From the NCBI RefSeq assembly GCF_000205025.1, contig NZ_GL883756.1, positions 44,445 through 108,444 on the forward strand: a stretch of DNA of 64,000 nucleotides, in the 5' to 3' direction. Of this stretch, positions 44,370 to 54,613 are shown one piece after another. Source of the stretch: Parasutterella excrementihominis YIT 11859 (GTDB taxonomy: Bacteria > Pseudomonadota > Gammaproteobacteria > Burkholderiales > Burkholderiaceae_F). The notes below the pieces were generated by a model, which was not told the DNA's origin, made no database searches, and worked only from the letters and a program-made list of their open reading frames with translations. Numbering within the stretch: the first letter of the stretch is position 1; each line of letters begins with the position of its first letter. Position numbers and translations under genes: made by a program.

Positions 44370-45836
44370 TTATTCGGAAGCTTCAGCTTCAAAAACGTCT
44401 TTGATCTTCAGCAGAAGTTCTTCTGTCTTGGCCTTATTCATCTGGCCGATTCTCAGCCGACGATAAAGAACATCTTCAGGCGTCATAGCAAACTGCGTAT
44501 CGCGGCAATGCACTGCGTATGCCTTCAGCTGCTCATCCGTCAGGGTACCCTTGAGGATCTCGGCTTCAATTTCATCAGGGTTGAACTCGTTGTCGCGATA
44601 GATCGACATATATTTCGTCGGGCACGGACGCTTGTAAATTAAGCCTTGGTCCACCGCCACGGACATCGCGTGCTCGGCCATCTTGCGGTAAGCCGTCCAC
44701 TTGCCGCCGGTCACCGTAATCATGTTCTTAAATTCTGGAATCACCGAGTGTTCTCTGGAAACAGCTGCGGTCGAGCCGCCGGCATTCGGATTGAACAAAG
44801 GACGCAGTCCGGCAAATGAAGCTAGGACGTCCTTGCGCGAGATCGGATAGGCCAGATACTTGCGGGCCGTCTCGAGCATGAATTCGATTTCTTCTTCCGT
44901 AGGTTCCGGATTGAAAGAAATGTCCTTTTCTTCTTTGTCCGTCGTTCCGATTTCAAGGACGCCGTGCCAGGGAATGCAGAAAAGAACGCGTCCGTCGGAA
45001 GTCTTCGGAATAAACATGCCGGTCTTGCCGCCAAAGTGATCTGTGCTGACAACAATATGAGAGCCTCGGGAAGCACGAATAAACGGCTTCACCTCCGGAG
45101 AAACCATGCGACGGATTTCATCGGCCCAGACACCGGCCGCATTAAAGACCATGCGGGTCTTAACGCTGTATTCTTTGCCGCTGAATTTATCCTTGACCTT
45201 CACAACGGTAATTTCGCCGCCGCAGCCTCTTTCAAATCCGACGACAGGCACATAGTTCAGCAAAAGTGCTCCGCGGGCTTCCGCCGTTTTCATTAAGGCA
45301 ATATTGAGACGGGAATCATCGAACTGAGCGTCCCAGAACTGGACGCCGCCCTTTAAGCCGTCGGCTTTGACGCCGGGCAGACGGCGGATGGTCTCGGCCG
45401 CGGAAAGGAATTCGGTCTTGCCGACCTCGTAGCCGCCGTAAGCCATGGCGCCGTAAAGGCAGAGACCGGCCATGTAGTATTCGCGCTCGAAGTTTTCGTA
45501 GCAGGGAAGAATGAACGGTTCCGGATGAACGATATGCGGTGCATTGCCCAGCAGCAGTTTGCGTTCGATCATCGCCTCGCGAACCAGCTTCCAGTCGCGG
45601 GGATTCTTCATATAGCGAACGCCGCCGTGGATCAGTTTGGTGGAACGGCTGGAAGTGCCCTCGGAGAAGTCCTGCGTGTCGAACAACACCGTGGAAAAAC
45701 CGCGAGCAGCGGCATCAACCGCAATACCGGCGCCGGTCGCACCGCCGCCGATGATGAGCACATCCCAGACTTTGTCCTCTTCCAATTGCTGGAGACGGCT
45801 TTCTCGCCCCGGATTAGTCTTTGCGTTGAAGTCCAT
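44370..45836 (-). CDS. glpD: Glycerol-3-phosphate dehydrogenase, aerobic type (FAD)
   Basis: 488 aa from the ATG at 45836 (GGGAG upstream); a start 15 nt earlier would overlap glpK. VLIIGGGATGAGIAVDAAARG binds FAD at about residues 22-42; STKLIHGGVRY and AGLRPLF are GlpD hallmarks. It oxidises glycerol-3-phosphate to dihydroxyacetone phosphate and reduces quinone at the inner membrane. Paired with glpK; no glpF or glpR is seen. Confidence 0.95.
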   Translation of the reverse strand: MDFNAKTNPGRESRLQQLEEDKVWDVLIIGGGATGAGIAVDAAARGFSTVLFDTQDFSEGTSSRSTKLIHGGVRYMKNPRDWKLVREAMIERKLLLGNAPHIVHPEPFILPCYENFEREYYMAGLCLYGAMAYGGYEVGKTEFLSAAETIRRLPGVKADGLKGGVQFWDAQFDDSRLNIALMKTAEARGALLLNYVPVVGFERGCGGEITVVKVKDKFSGKEYSVKTRMVFNAAGVWADEIRRMVSPEVKPFIRASRGSHIVVSTDHFGGKTGMFIPKTSDGRVLFCIPWHGVLEIGTTDKEEKDISFNPEPTEEEIEFMLETARKYLAYPISRKDVLASFAGLRPLFNPNAGGSTAAVSREHSVIPEFKNMITVTGGKWTAYRKMAEHAMSVAVDQGLIYKRPCPTKYMSIYRDNEFNPDEIEAEILKGTLTDEQLKAYAVHCRDTQFAMTPEDVLYRRLRIGQMNKAKTEELLLKIKDVFEAEASE

Positions 45837-45838
45837 TC

Positions 45839-47338
45839 TTACTGCTCCCATCCTTTAGACCGCGCCACTGCCCGGCCCCATTGTGTCGTTAAAAATTCTC
45901 GTTGATCCTGCGACATCGTCGGCTCAAATGTCCGCTCGCGCCGCCATAACTTTTCAATTTCTTCCGTGCTCTTCCATACTCCGCAGCCGAGTCCAGCCAG
46001 ATAAGCCGCACCCAAAGCCGTCGTCTCAACCACTTCTGGACGCACGACCGGAACGCCGGAAATGTCTGCCTGAAACTGCATCATCAGATCATTTTCCGAA
46101 GCGCCGCCGTCAACCCGCAGCTCGGTGAGCCGCGCGCCGGCATCGTTCATCATTGCCCGAAGTACGTCATTGCACTGGAATGTTATTGATTCTAATGCAG
46201 CCCGAGCAATATGCGCGCGAGTCGTTCCACGAGTCAGACCGATCATTAATCCTCGTGCATGAGGATCCCAATAAGGCGCGCCTAACCCGACAAAAGCCGG
46301 AATTAAATAAACGCCTCCGTTGTCCTTGACCTGCCGTGCCAAACTCTCGATTTCAGCGCTCGTGTCAATCAGCCCTACGCCTTCTCTAAGCCACTGGACA
46401 ACTGCACCGGCCACAAAAACGCTTCCTTCCAAGGCATAACTGGTAGCACCCGGAATCGTCCACCCGATAGTGCTCAGAAGTCGGTTGTCGGATAACTTAG
46501 GCGTCGAACCCGTATTCATAAGGAGGAAGCCGCCGGTACCGTAGGTATTTTTCGTCATGCCGGGCTTAAAGCACGCTTGCCCGAACGTCGCTGCCTGCTG
46601 ATCGCCGGCTGCGCCGCAGATATCGATAGGAGCGCCGAGGATTGCCCGCGCCGTCCTGCCGATGAGACCTGAGCTCGGAACGACGCGAGGCAGCATGGAC
46701 GCGGGAATGCCGAAGATATCCAGCAGTTCCTCATCCCAGCGGCAGTTGTGAATATTAAATAAGAGCGTGCGCGAAGCATTCGAGACATCCGTCACATGCC
46801 CAAGACCGCCTGTCAGGTTCCAGATAAGCCAGCTGTCGACAGTGCCGAACAAAAGCTCTCCGGCTAAAGCCTTCTCTCTTGCACCCTCAACATTGTCTAA
46901 TATCCAGCGAACCTTGGACGCAGAAAAATACGGGTCTAAACAAAGGCCGGTTTTGTCATGAATTAAAGGCTCAAATCCGCTGTCGTGAAGCCTTTCGCAA
47001 AAAGCCGCAGTACGCCTGTCCTGCCAGACAATCGCGCGATAAATCGGCTTTCCGGTCTTCTTGGACCATACGATGGTGGTCTCTCTTTGATTCGTGATGC
47101 CTAACGCCCGAAGTCCAGACCCGGACAGCTTAAGATCAGCCAAGGTGCCTAACAAACATTCCTTTTGCTTCTGCCAGATTTCCTCGGCATCCTGCTCGAC
47201 CCAGCCGTCGTGCGGAAAATACTGAGTCAGAGGTTTTTGACTCGCTGCCAGAGGGCGCCCCTCTGCATTAAAAATAATCGCACGGGCGCTTGTCGTCCCT
47301 AAGTCCAGAGAAGCTATTAATTCTGTGGTTCCATACAT
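45839..47338 (-). CDS. glpK: Glycerol kinase
   Basis: 499 aa from the ATG at 47338, which has GAGG at a good distance; an ATG at 47353 is the alternative. [12 protein letters not shown] (phosphate 1), [25 protein letters not shown] and [14 protein letters not shown] are FGGY-kinase and GlpK motifs. It phosphorylates glycerol; glpD follows within 2 nt and uses the product. Confidence 0.96.
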   Translation of the reverse strand: MYGTTELIASLDLGTTSARAIIFNAEGRPLAASQKPLTQYFPHDGWVEQDAEEIWQKQKECLLGTLADLKLSGSGLRALGITNQRETTIVWSKKTGKPIYRAIVWQDRRTAAFCERLHDSGFEPLIHDKTGLCLDPYFSASKVRWILDNVEGAREKALAGELLFGTVDSWLIWNLTGGLGHVTDVSNASRTLLFNIHNCRWDEELLDIFGIPASMLPRVVPSSGLIGRTARAILGAPIDICGAAGDQQAATFGQACFKPGMTKNTYGTGGFLLMNTGSTPKLSDNRLLSTIGWTIPGATSYALEGSVFVAGAVVQWLREGVGLIDTSAEIESLARQVKDNGGVYLIPAFVGLGAPYWDPHARGLMIGLTRGTTRAHIARAALESITFQCNDVLRAMMNDAGARLTELRVDGGASENDLMMQFQADISGVPVVRPEVVETTALGAAYLAGLGCGVWKSTEEIEKLWRRERTFEPTMSQDQREFLTTQWGRAVARSKGWEQ

Positions 47339-47780
47339 TCGGGCGAACCTCATTGAATACTTTGATCGGTTTTCCGGCCCCGAAACAGAGAGACGGCCGG
47401 ATTAGTAATGTCAAACTAACACAACCCGCCGCCCGATGTCCGAATTTTCTTCGCGCTCTTGTAAAAGAATCTGCCGAGATTGATTTCTTTTGTGCCTTAT
47501 TGAACGAATTCAGTCTAAAAAATGCCGATATCCGTCCTTTTTTGCAGTCTAAAACGCCTTAACAGAGGCGGATGCGAGAATTAGAGAATTAAGCAAGGAG
47601 GGGTTTTCTCTTAGTTAAACACCGAATTTTGATTAACTTCGTTTATTTTCCATTGAAATTCGGTGAAAACACAACTTCTTCTATTCTGCTCCAAAATTGG
47701 GAATTTAAAAATCCCTAACAATTATTCGAAAAATATGAAACAATTGGGGGTAGAAGTTTTAAAAAGAAAGTGAGGATTAT
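47339..47780. other. Intergenic region between glpK and hpf
   Basis: No gene supported. It holds the promoters of the divergent glpK and hpf genes, is clearly A+T-rich, and carries an inverted repeat at 47620-47665. No clear -35/-10 pair was identified. Confidence 0.6.
47620..47665. repeat. Long inverted repeat upstream of hpf
   Basis: CACCGAATTT (47620-47629) and AAATTCGGTG (47656-47665) are perfect inverted 10-mers 26 bp apart. No T run follows on the plus strand. It could be a looped operator or a cruciform. Confidence 0.55.
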
Positions 47781-48092
47781 ATGAAGCTTCCACTGCAAGT
47801 TAGTTTCCACGGTATCGATCGTTCCGAAGCTCTTGAAAATTTAATCGCAAAAGAAGTCGAAGGACTCCACAAATTTGATGCTGATCTGATCAGTTGCCGC
47901 GTCGCTGTTGAAAGCGAAGGCCGCCACCAGAACCAGGGCAGAGAATGCAGCGTTCGCGTTTCTCTCAACGCTCCCGGCCACGAATTCATCATGAACACGA
48001 AGAACGAAGATGCCCACGCAGCCGTTCGCGCTGCTTTTGACTCTTTGGCCCGTCAAGTCAAAGACAATGCTGCAAAGCGCAGAGGCAATTAA
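47781..48092 (+). CDS. hpf: Ribosome hibernation-promoting factor HPF/RaiA family
   Basis: 103 aa, the short form. LPLQVSFHGIDRSEALENLIAKEV begins the beta-alpha-beta fold, with a central basic surface and a C-terminal KDNAAKRRGN tail. HPF dimerises or silences 70S ribosomes in stationary phase. It is not next to rpoN, unlike the common proteobacterial arrangement. The ATG has GTGAGGATTAT upstream. Confidence 0.92.
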   Translation: MKLPLQVSFHGIDRSEALENLIAKEVEGLHKFDADLISCRVAVESEGRHQNQGRECSVRVSLNAPGHEFIMNTKNEDAHAAVRAAFDSLARQVKDNAAKRRGN

Positions 48093-48139
48093 TCCTCTTT
48101 TCTGCTTGATGCAATCGAAGACTCTTCACTGAGTCCGAC

Positions 48140-48177
48140 ACCCGCCCGACAAATGCCGAGGCGGGTTTATTTTTTTG
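48140..48177 (+). terminator. Terminator of hpf
   Basis: ACCCGCC (48140-48146) and GGCGGGT (48160-48166) followed by a TTATTTTTTT tail. Confidence 0.88.
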
Positions 48178-48342
48178 CCTGCCGTTTGCGTTTCTTTTCG
48201 TTTCGATTTCAAACATTTCCTCACAACTCGTTGATTTTCTTGAAATCTTGACGAGAGTATAGTTGACGCTACCAAAGTGCCGTCTTTAAAAATCACCTTC
48301 GGATTCCACTATAGGCGGCCTACTCCGTTAACTTGGAAGAAC

Positions 48343-51300
48343 ATGCAGACTAAGAACAACGCAAAAGAATTTATCTCCGTCCGCGGAGCAAAACAAAACA
48401 ACTTAAAAAATATCGACGTTTCTTTCGAACACGGCAAATTAACCGTCGTCACCGGCGTCTCCGGCTCGGGTAAATCCTCTTTGGTTTTTGACACCCTTTA
48501 TGCCGAAGGCCAGCGCCGCTATGTCGAAACCTTCAGCCCCTACGTTCGCCAGTTCATGGACCGTATGGACCGCCCGAAGGTCGACAAAGTCGAGGGCGTG
48601 CCGCCCGCTATCGCGATTGACCAGACCAATCCGGTCAGAAACTCTCGCTCGACCGTGGGCACGATGACTGAGATCAACGATCATCTGAAGATGCTCTTTT
48701 CTCAGGCTTCTTCACTTTACTGCCGCTGCTGCGGCCGCCCCGTGCGTGAAGAAAGCCCTCAGGACATCTGGGAAGACATCGCCGAGCGCTTAGAAAACGT
48801 TTCTCCGGACGCACGCCTAAGCGTGTGCTTCCATGTGCACGTCCCAGCCTCTCTTCCTCCCGAAACGGCCATTGCCGGTTTGGAGGCTCAGGGCTTTACA
48901 CGCTGCACTGTCGTTTCTCAGGACAAAACAAACGGCTCGGATATTGAGGTCATTGCCGACCGCTTTAAACCGTCGGTTCCCCGCAGCCGCGCCGTTGAAG
49001 CTGTCGAAACCGCGCTTCGTCTCGGCAAAGGTTTGATGGAACTCAAAGTCCGCGTTCCCGGATCTGAAGAGGAAGTTTGGAAATTCTCCGCCGCACTCAC
49101 TTGCCCTGAGTGCGGAATTACCTATGCGCGTCCCCATGATTCGACTTTCAGCTTCAACTCTCCGTTAGGTGCCTGCGACACCTGCCGCGGGTTCGGAAGA
49201 ATCATCGGCGTGGACTATGGTCTGGTCATTCCCGACGAAAGCCTCTCCATTAAAGAAGGTGCCGTCAAACCCTGGAATACGGAAAGCTACTCCGAATGCA
49301 AGGACGACCTCCTGCGTTATGCCGCCGAACGAGGTCTGGATGTCAGCAAGCCTTACCGTGATCTGACTCAGGAAGAAAAGGACTGGGTCTGCTTCGGCGA
49401 TCCGAAATGGACAAGCTTCCGCTCTAAGAAGTGGTACGGCATTAAGCATTTCTTCGAATGGCTCGAAACGAAAGCCTACAAGATGCACGTCCGTGTCATG
49501 CTCTCCCGCTATCGCAGCTATACGGCCTGCCCGGACTGCCACGGCGCTCGTCTCAAACCCGACGCGCTTCTTTGGCGCATCGGCACCAAAGAAAACGCCG
49601 ATCATGCGTTAGGCTCTCATCAGCGCTGGCGTCCTGCCAATGCTACTTTCTCCGACGCTATTCTTCGCGATCTGCCCGGATTAAATATCCGTGATCTGAT
49701 GCTGCTTCCGATCGAACGACTCAGAATCTTCTTCGATGAGCTCAAACTTTCTCCGGCACTCGAAGAAGGCTGCGGCATGCTGCTCGACGAAATCCGCTCC
49801 CGCCTGCGTTACCTCACGGAAGTCGGCCTCGGTTATCTCAATCTTGACCGTCAGAGCCGCACACTTTCCGGCGGAGAAGTTCAGCGTATTAACCTGACCA
49901 CCGCACTCGGCACTTCGCTGGTCAACACCTTGTTCGTACTCGACGAGCCTTCTATCGGTCTACATCCTCAGGATATGGATCGCGTGAACTCCGTCATGAA
50001 GCGTCTGCGCCGCGCCGGCAATACCTTAGTCGTTGTGGAACACGATCCTCAAGTCATGCTCGCAGCCGACCGCATTATTGATATGGGCCCCGGACCCGGC
50101 GCCAACGGCGGCAGAATCGTCTTTGACGGCACGCCCGAAGAGCTCAAAAAGGCACGTACGCTCACGGGTTCCTACCTCCGCGGTGAAAGAACCTTCCCGC
50201 ATTCCGCCCAAAAACGCATCAACCCGGCCAACCCGGCGCTGGTTCTGCTGGGCGCTTCCGAGCACAACCTCAAAAACTTAGACATCCGCATTCCGCTGCA
50301 CTCAGTCGTGTGTATTGCCGGCGTCTCGGGTTCCGGCAAGTCCACGCTGGTTCAGGACATCCTGGTACCGGCTCTGATGAAAGCCAAAGGTAAGTCCACG
50401 GAAGCCCCGGGCAAATTTGAGAAGCTCCTCGGAACCGAAAACATCAGCGACGTTTCCTTCGTCGATCAGTCTCCGATCGGTAAAACGACACGAAGCACAC
50501 CGGCACTTTTCATGGGTGCGTTCGAAACCATCCGCCGTCTCTTTGCCGCATCTCCGGAAGCCAAGAAGCGTAAATATGAAGCCGGAACATTCTCCTTTAA
50601 CTCGGGAACAGGCCGCTGCCCCGCCTGCTCCGGAAGCGGTTTTGAACACATCGAAATGCAGTTCTTGTCCGACGTGTATTTAAGCTGCCCGGAATGCAAA
50701 GGCACCCGCTACCGCAATGAGATCCTCGAGGTCAAGCTGTCTCGTAACGGCAAAGAGGCCAACATCGCCGAAGTGCTCGACATGACGATCGCTGAAGCGA
50801 TTGAGTTCTTCAAAGAGAACAAGGAAATCATGCGTAATCTTGAGCCGCTCGTTAAAGTCGGCTTGGATTATCTCAAGCTCGGCCAGCCGATTCCGACCTT
50901 GTCCGGCGGCGAAGCCCAGCGTCTCAAGCTCGCCAAGCACCTCGCTGATGCCCTCAAAGGAGAGAGCAAACACACGCTCTTTATCTTTGACGAACCCACG
51001 ACCGGCCTGCACTTCGACGACGTATTCAAGCTGATGAAGTCCCTGCAGGAACTCGTTCAGTCCGGCCACTCCGTTCTTTTGGTTGAACACAACCTTGACG
51101 TGATTAACGCCTCCGACTGGATTATCGAGCTCGGACCGGAAGGCGGTGAGCGCGGCGGACGCGAACTCTTTGCTGGTACGCCGAAAGACTTCCGCATCAA
51201 GGACACACCGACCGGACTGGCTTTAGCTGCTTATAACAAGGCCCTCAAAGAGAAAAATCCGAGCGCTTACTTCACGGACTTCAAGCCGCAGGAAGAACCG

Positions 51301-53913
51301 AAGGCCCTGTCCTACCCCAAAGATGCCATCACGGTCGTCAATGCGCGTGAGCACAATTTGAAGAACTTGTCTCTCCAGATCCCGCGCAACAAGTTCACCG
51401 TCGTCACAGGCGTCTCGGGTTCCGGTAAATCCACCTTGGCCTTTGATTTGATCTTCAACGAAGGTCAGCGCAGATATTTGGAATCGCTCAACGCCTTTGC
51501 TCGATCCATGGTGCAGCCCGCAGGCGCGCCGGACGTTGACGCGATTTACGGTATTCCGCCGACGGTTGCGATTGAACAGCGCACCTCTCGAGGAGGCCAG
51601 AAATCCACCGTCGCCACAATGACGGAGATTTATCATTTCCTGCGTTTGCTCTATGTGAAGCTCGGCACCCAGTACTGCCCGACCTGCAATGTGCCGGTCA
51701 TCAAGCAGTCTAAGGATCAGATTTTTGCCTCGATCATGAAGACTTATAAGGGTAAGGAAATTACCTTCCTCGCACCCTTGGTCAAAAACCGTAAAGGCTT
51801 CTACAAGGACCTGGCGGTTTGGGCAAGAAACAAAGGCTATGAGCACCTGATTGTGGACGGGGAAAAAGTCTCTACACTCCGCTTCCCTTCCTTGTCTCGT
51901 TTCACAGAACACAACATTGATCTGCCTACCGGCACGGTGAAGGTCACGCCGGAGAACGAAGGAGAGATCAAACAGCTCGTCGCTGTCACGCTGGACTTCG
52001 GCAAAGGAATTTTGGATATCGAACAAAAGGGCAAAAAACGCACCTTCTCGTCGACCTCCAACTGCCCGAACTGCCAGAAGAGCTTCCCTGAACTTGACCC
52101 GCGCTTGTTCTCCTACAACTCCAAGCACGGCTGGTGCCCGACCTGCATGGGCAACGGCTTCAAGCCCTTCCAAAATGCGCTTGCTGTCGACGAGAACACC
52201 GGTGAATTGACGGCCGAAGCCATGTCCGAAGAACTGGTCATTTGCCCGGACTGTCACGGTCAGCGACTCAATCTGGTTGCGCTCAACGTCCGTTTCAATG
52301 ACAAGTCCATCGCGGAAGTAGCTGCGATGACGATTGATCAGGCGGCAGATTATTTCAACACGATTGAGCTCACCGGCCGTCAAGCCGATATCGCTCGTGA
52401 TGCACTGCAGGAAATCCGCTCTCGTTTGTCGTTCTTAAAAGAAGTCGGACTCTCCTACTTGAATCTCGATCGTTCGGCTCCGACGCTCTCCGGCGGTGAA
52501 GCTCAGCGCATCCGCTTAGCTTCTCAACTCGGCACAAACCTTCAGGGTGTCTGCTACGTCTTAGACGAACCGACCATCGGTCTGCATCCGCGTGACAACA
52601 AGATTCTGCTGTCTGCGCTCGAACAACTCACCTCCAAAGGCAACTCTTTGCTGGTAGTAGAGCATGATGAGGAAACGATTCGCAGTGCCGACCATGTAAT
52701 CGATATCGGACCGGGCGCCGGTACTCGCGGCGGTCAGCTGATTGCGCAAGGCTCGGTGGAAGATATTGAAGCATCCGAGAAGTCTTTGACCGGCTACTAC
52801 CTGAAGCATCCGCTGCAGCATACCTGCAAAGCCAAGCGCCGTACGCTGAAATCCGATCCGATGATTACCGTTCAAGGAGCCAATTCTCACAACCTCAAGG
52901 ATGTGACCGCTTCTTTCCCGCTCAAACGTCTCACCGTCCTGACAGGCGTCTCGGGCTCCGGCAAGTCGACCTTGGCCCGCGAAGTGTTCTTAAAGAACAT
53001 GGCTGCCTTGGTTCGCGAGAAAGGTAAGTCCGTTCCGACGCCGGAAGGCTGCAAAGGCATCTCAGGCTGGGAAACCGTTGACCGCATCCTTGAAGTAGAC
53101 CAAACGCCGATCGGCAAGACTCCGCGTTCGTGCCCGGCCACTTACATCGGTTTCTGGGACGACATACGCAAACTCTTCGCTCAGTCTGAAGAAGCCAAGG
53201 CTCGCGGTTATACCGCCTCCCGCTTCTCTTTCAATGTGAAGGGCGGCCGCTGCGAAGCTTGCGAAGGCCAAGGCATTAAAACCTTGGAAATGAGCTTCCT
53301 TCCGGATGTGAAGGTTCACTGCGACGTTTGCGACTCGATGCGCTTTAACGAAGAGACCTTAGAAGTGAAGTGGAAAGGCAAGAGCATCGGCGAAGTCCTC
53401 AAGATGGAAGTCGACGAAGCCGTTGAGTTCTTCGCCTCGGTCCCGTCTATTCTTCATCCGCTGAAACTGATGCAGGACGTGGGCCTCGGTTACCTGACTC
53501 TGGGTCAGCCGTCTCCGACGCTCTCGGGCGGTGAGGCCCAGCGTATCAAGCTCGTCACCGAGCTCTCCAAAGTTAAGGATGACATCCGCAAGGGCGGCCG
53601 CAAGCTGCCGGAAACGGTTTACGTTCTTGACGAACCGACCGTCGGACTCCACATGGCTGATGTCGATAAATTGATAAAAGTTTTGCATCGACTTGTGGAT
53701 GCCGGCAACACGGTGATTGTCATTGAGCACAACCTGGATGTGATCGCAGAAGCCGACTGGATTATCGATATGGGTCCTGAAGGGGGCAGTCAAGGCGGTA
53801 AAAATGTCTTTGCCGGCCCACCCCAGCGTTTACTCAGGGCTTCAACCCACACAGCCGAAGCCTTGAAGGAGTTCATGGAAACGGCAAAACTGAAGAAAAC
53901 TCAATCTGCGTAA
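48343..53913 (+). CDS. uvrA: Double-length UvrA: two complete excinuclease A units in one chain
   Basis: 1,856 aa from the ATG at 48343 (GGAAG upstream), about twice the 940 aa of E. coli UvrA. Four ABC ATPase units: Walker A GVSGSGKS near residues 36, 660, 1021 and 1532, and signatures LSGGE near 509, 852, 1382 and 1726, each followed by DEP. Each half carries a zinc-binding CPxC...CxxC finger (LTCPECG...CDTC and NCPNCQ...CPTC) and a second CxxC...CxxC finger (GRCPACSG and GRCEACEG). The join lies near residue 980. UvrA dimers load UvrB on DNA lesions; this chain is a ready-made pair. No LexA box was seen upstream. Confidence 0.93.
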   Translation: MQTKNNAKEFISVRGAKQNNLKNIDVSFEHGKLTVVTGVSGSGKSSLVFDTLYAEGQRRYVETFSPYVRQFMDRMDRPKVDKVEGVPPAIAIDQTNPVRNSRSTVGTMTEINDHLKMLFSQASSLYCRCCGRPVREESPQDIWEDIAERLENVSPDARLSVCFHVHVPASLPPETAIAGLEAQGFTRCTVVSQDKTNGSDIEVIADRFKPSVPRSRAVEAVETALRLGKGLMELKVRVPGSEEEVWKFSAALTCPECGITYARPHDSTFSFNSPLGACDTCRGFGRIIGVDYGLVIPDESLSIKEGAVKPWNTESYSECKDDLLRYAAERGLDVSKPYRDLTQEEKDWVCFGDPKWTSFRSKKWYGIKHFFEWLETKAYKMHVRVMLSRYRSYTACPDCHGARLKPDALLWRIGTKENADHALGSHQRWRPANATFSDAILRDLPGLNIRDLMLLPIERLRIFFDELKLSPALEEGCGMLLDEIRSRLRYLTEVGLGYLNLDRQSRTLSGGEVQRINLTTALGTSLVNTLFVLDEPSIGLHPQDMDRVNSVMKRLRRAGNTLVVVEHDPQVMLAADRIIDMGPGPGANGGRIVFDGTPEELKKARTLTGSYLRGERTFPHSAQKRINPANPALVLLGASEHNLKNLDIRIPLHSVVCIAGVSGSGKSTLVQDILVPALMKAKGKSTEAPGKFEKLLGTENISDVSFVDQSPIGKTTRSTPALFMGAFETIRRLFAASPEAKKRKYEAGTFSFNSGTGRCPACSGSGFEHIEMQFLSDVYLSCPECKGTRYRNEILEVKLSRNGKEANIAEVLDMTIAEAIEFFKENKEIMRNLEPLVKVGLDYLKLGQPIPTLSGGEAQRLKLAKHLADALKGESKHTLFIFDEPTTGLHFDDVFKLMKSLQELVQSGHSVLLVEHNLDVINASDWIIELGPEGGERGGRELFAGTPKDFRIKDTPTGLALAAYNKALKEKNPSAYFTDFKPQEEPKALSYPKDAITVVNAREHNLKNLSLQIPRNKFTVVTGVSGSGKSTLAFDLIFNEGQRRYLESLNAFARSMVQPAGAPDVDAIYGIPPTVAIEQRTSRGGQKSTVATMTEIYHFLRLLYVKLGTQYCPTCNVPVIKQSKDQIFASIMKTYKGKEITFLAPLVKNRKGFYKDLAVWARNKGYEHLIVDGEKVSTLRFPSLSRFTEHNIDLPTGTVKVTPENEGEIKQLVAVTLDFGKGILDIEQKGKKRTFSSTSNCPNCQKSFPELDPRLFSYNSKHGWCPTCMGNGFKPFQNALAVDENTGELTAEAMSEELVICPDCHGQRLNLVALNVRFNDKSIAEVAAMTIDQAADYFNTIELTGRQADIARDALQEIRSRLSFLKEVGLSYLNLDRSAPTLSGGEAQRIRLASQLGTNLQGVCYVLDEPTIGLHPRDNKILLSALEQLTSKGNSLLVVEHDEETIRSADHVIDIGPGAGTRGGQLIAQGSVEDIEASEKSLTGYYLKHPLQHTCKAKRRTLKSDPMITVQGANSHNLKDVTASFPLKRLTVLTGVSGSGKSTLAREVFLKNMAALVREKGKSVPTPEGCKGISGWETVDRILEVDQTPIGKTPRSCPATYIGFWDDIRKLFAQSEEAKARGYTASRFSFNVKGGRCEACEGQGIKTLEMSFLPDVKVHCDVCDSMRFNEETLEVKWKGKSIGEVLKMEVDEAVEFFASVPSILHPLKLMQDVGLGYLTLGQPSPTLSGGEAQRIKLVTELSKVKDDIRKGGRKLPETVYVLDEPTVGLHMADVDKLIKVLHRLVDAGNTVIVIEHNLDVIAEADWIIDMGPEGGSQGGKNVFAGPPQRLLRASTHTAEALKEFMETAKLKKTQSA

Positions 53914-53940
53914 TCTGATTTCTTCATTCTCCCACTATAG

Positions 53941-53968
53941 GCGTCCCACAGAGGACGCTTATTTTTTA
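53941..53968 (+). terminator. Terminator of uvrA
   Basis: GCGTCC (53941-53946) pairs with GGACGC (53953-53958), followed by TTATTTTTT. Confidence 0.85.
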
Positions 53969-54038
53969 ATTCATATAATTTGTTCATTCATAAGGGTGAG
54001 TGAACGCAGTTTTCTCGCTCTAAAGGTGGGAGTTTAAA

Positions 54039-54554
54039 GTGAGTGATCAGTACGAGAAAGGCGTTTTGAAAGTCCTTCGTTACGTTTATAACCAGATGGA
54101 GCGGTGCCGCAATGCAGATTTTGATGCTTTGGGGATTACCTCATCTCAGGCAAGCGTCATGATGTTTCTATTCAAAAACCGTAAACATGAGGTAACCCAG
54201 CAAAGCGTTCAGGCCGCGCTGCTGTTGTCTCACCCCACAATTACTGGTTTGATGAAGCGTCTCGAGGCGAAGGGGTTCATTACGCGTAAAAACAGCCCCG
54301 CCGATTTTCGCTGCAAATATGTCAAATTAACGAAAAAGGGCTGCGATATTGAACGAGGCCTGAAAACCAATATGAAGCGCATGCAGGACAGAGCGCTCGT
54401 AGGTTTAAGTCAGGAGGAACTGGATAACCTTGAAAAGTCGCTTTGCGTCATTGCAGAGAACCTCCGTAAAGAAGAAGATATGCTCGCAGCAGAACGCATT
54501 ATTCAAGACATCAAAGAACGAACAAAAGAGGAAGAAAAGGAAGAAAAAGACTGA
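54039..54554 (+). CDS. MarR-family transcriptional regulator
   Basis: 171 aa from a GTG at 54039 with GGTGGGAG upstream. The winged helix-turn-helix covers about residues 45-105 (VTQQSVQAALLLSHPTITGL, then RLEAKGFITRKNSPADFRCK), flanked by dimerisation helices. The C-terminus is a run of Glu and Lys. Target and ligand are unknown; no efflux or redox gene adjoins it. Confidence 0.88.
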   Translation: MSDQYEKGVLKVLRYVYNQMERCRNADFDALGITSSQASVMMFLFKNRKHEVTQQSVQAALLLSHPTITGLMKRLEAKGFITRKNSPADFRCKYVKLTKKGCDIERGLKTNMKRMQDRALVGLSQEELDNLEKSLCVIAENLRKEEDMLAAERIIQDIKERTKEEEKEEKD

Positions 54555-54578
54555 TTTTTTCAGTCTCCTGCAACAGTA

Positions 54579-54601
54579 AAAGCGCCGAATCGGCGCTTTT
54601 G
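54579..54601 (+). terminator. Terminator after the MarR-type gene
   Basis: AAAAGCGCCGA/TCGGCGCTTTT is a perfect palindromic hairpin with T tail, effective in both directions and also close to the lptG end. A weaker AGACTGA/TCAGTCT hairpin precedes it at 54549-54567. Confidence 0.85.
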
Positions 54602-54613
54602 CTGTATCTGTTG

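Noticed and set aside
48180..48342. LexA/SOS box upstream of uvrA
   Set aside because: No CTG-N10-CAG pattern near the promoter; only an isolated TATAGT -10-like element was seen.
51223..52383. 386-codon minus-strand frame inside uvrA
   Set aside because: It mirrors the third-position pattern of the uvrA coding strand; no start signal or known motif.
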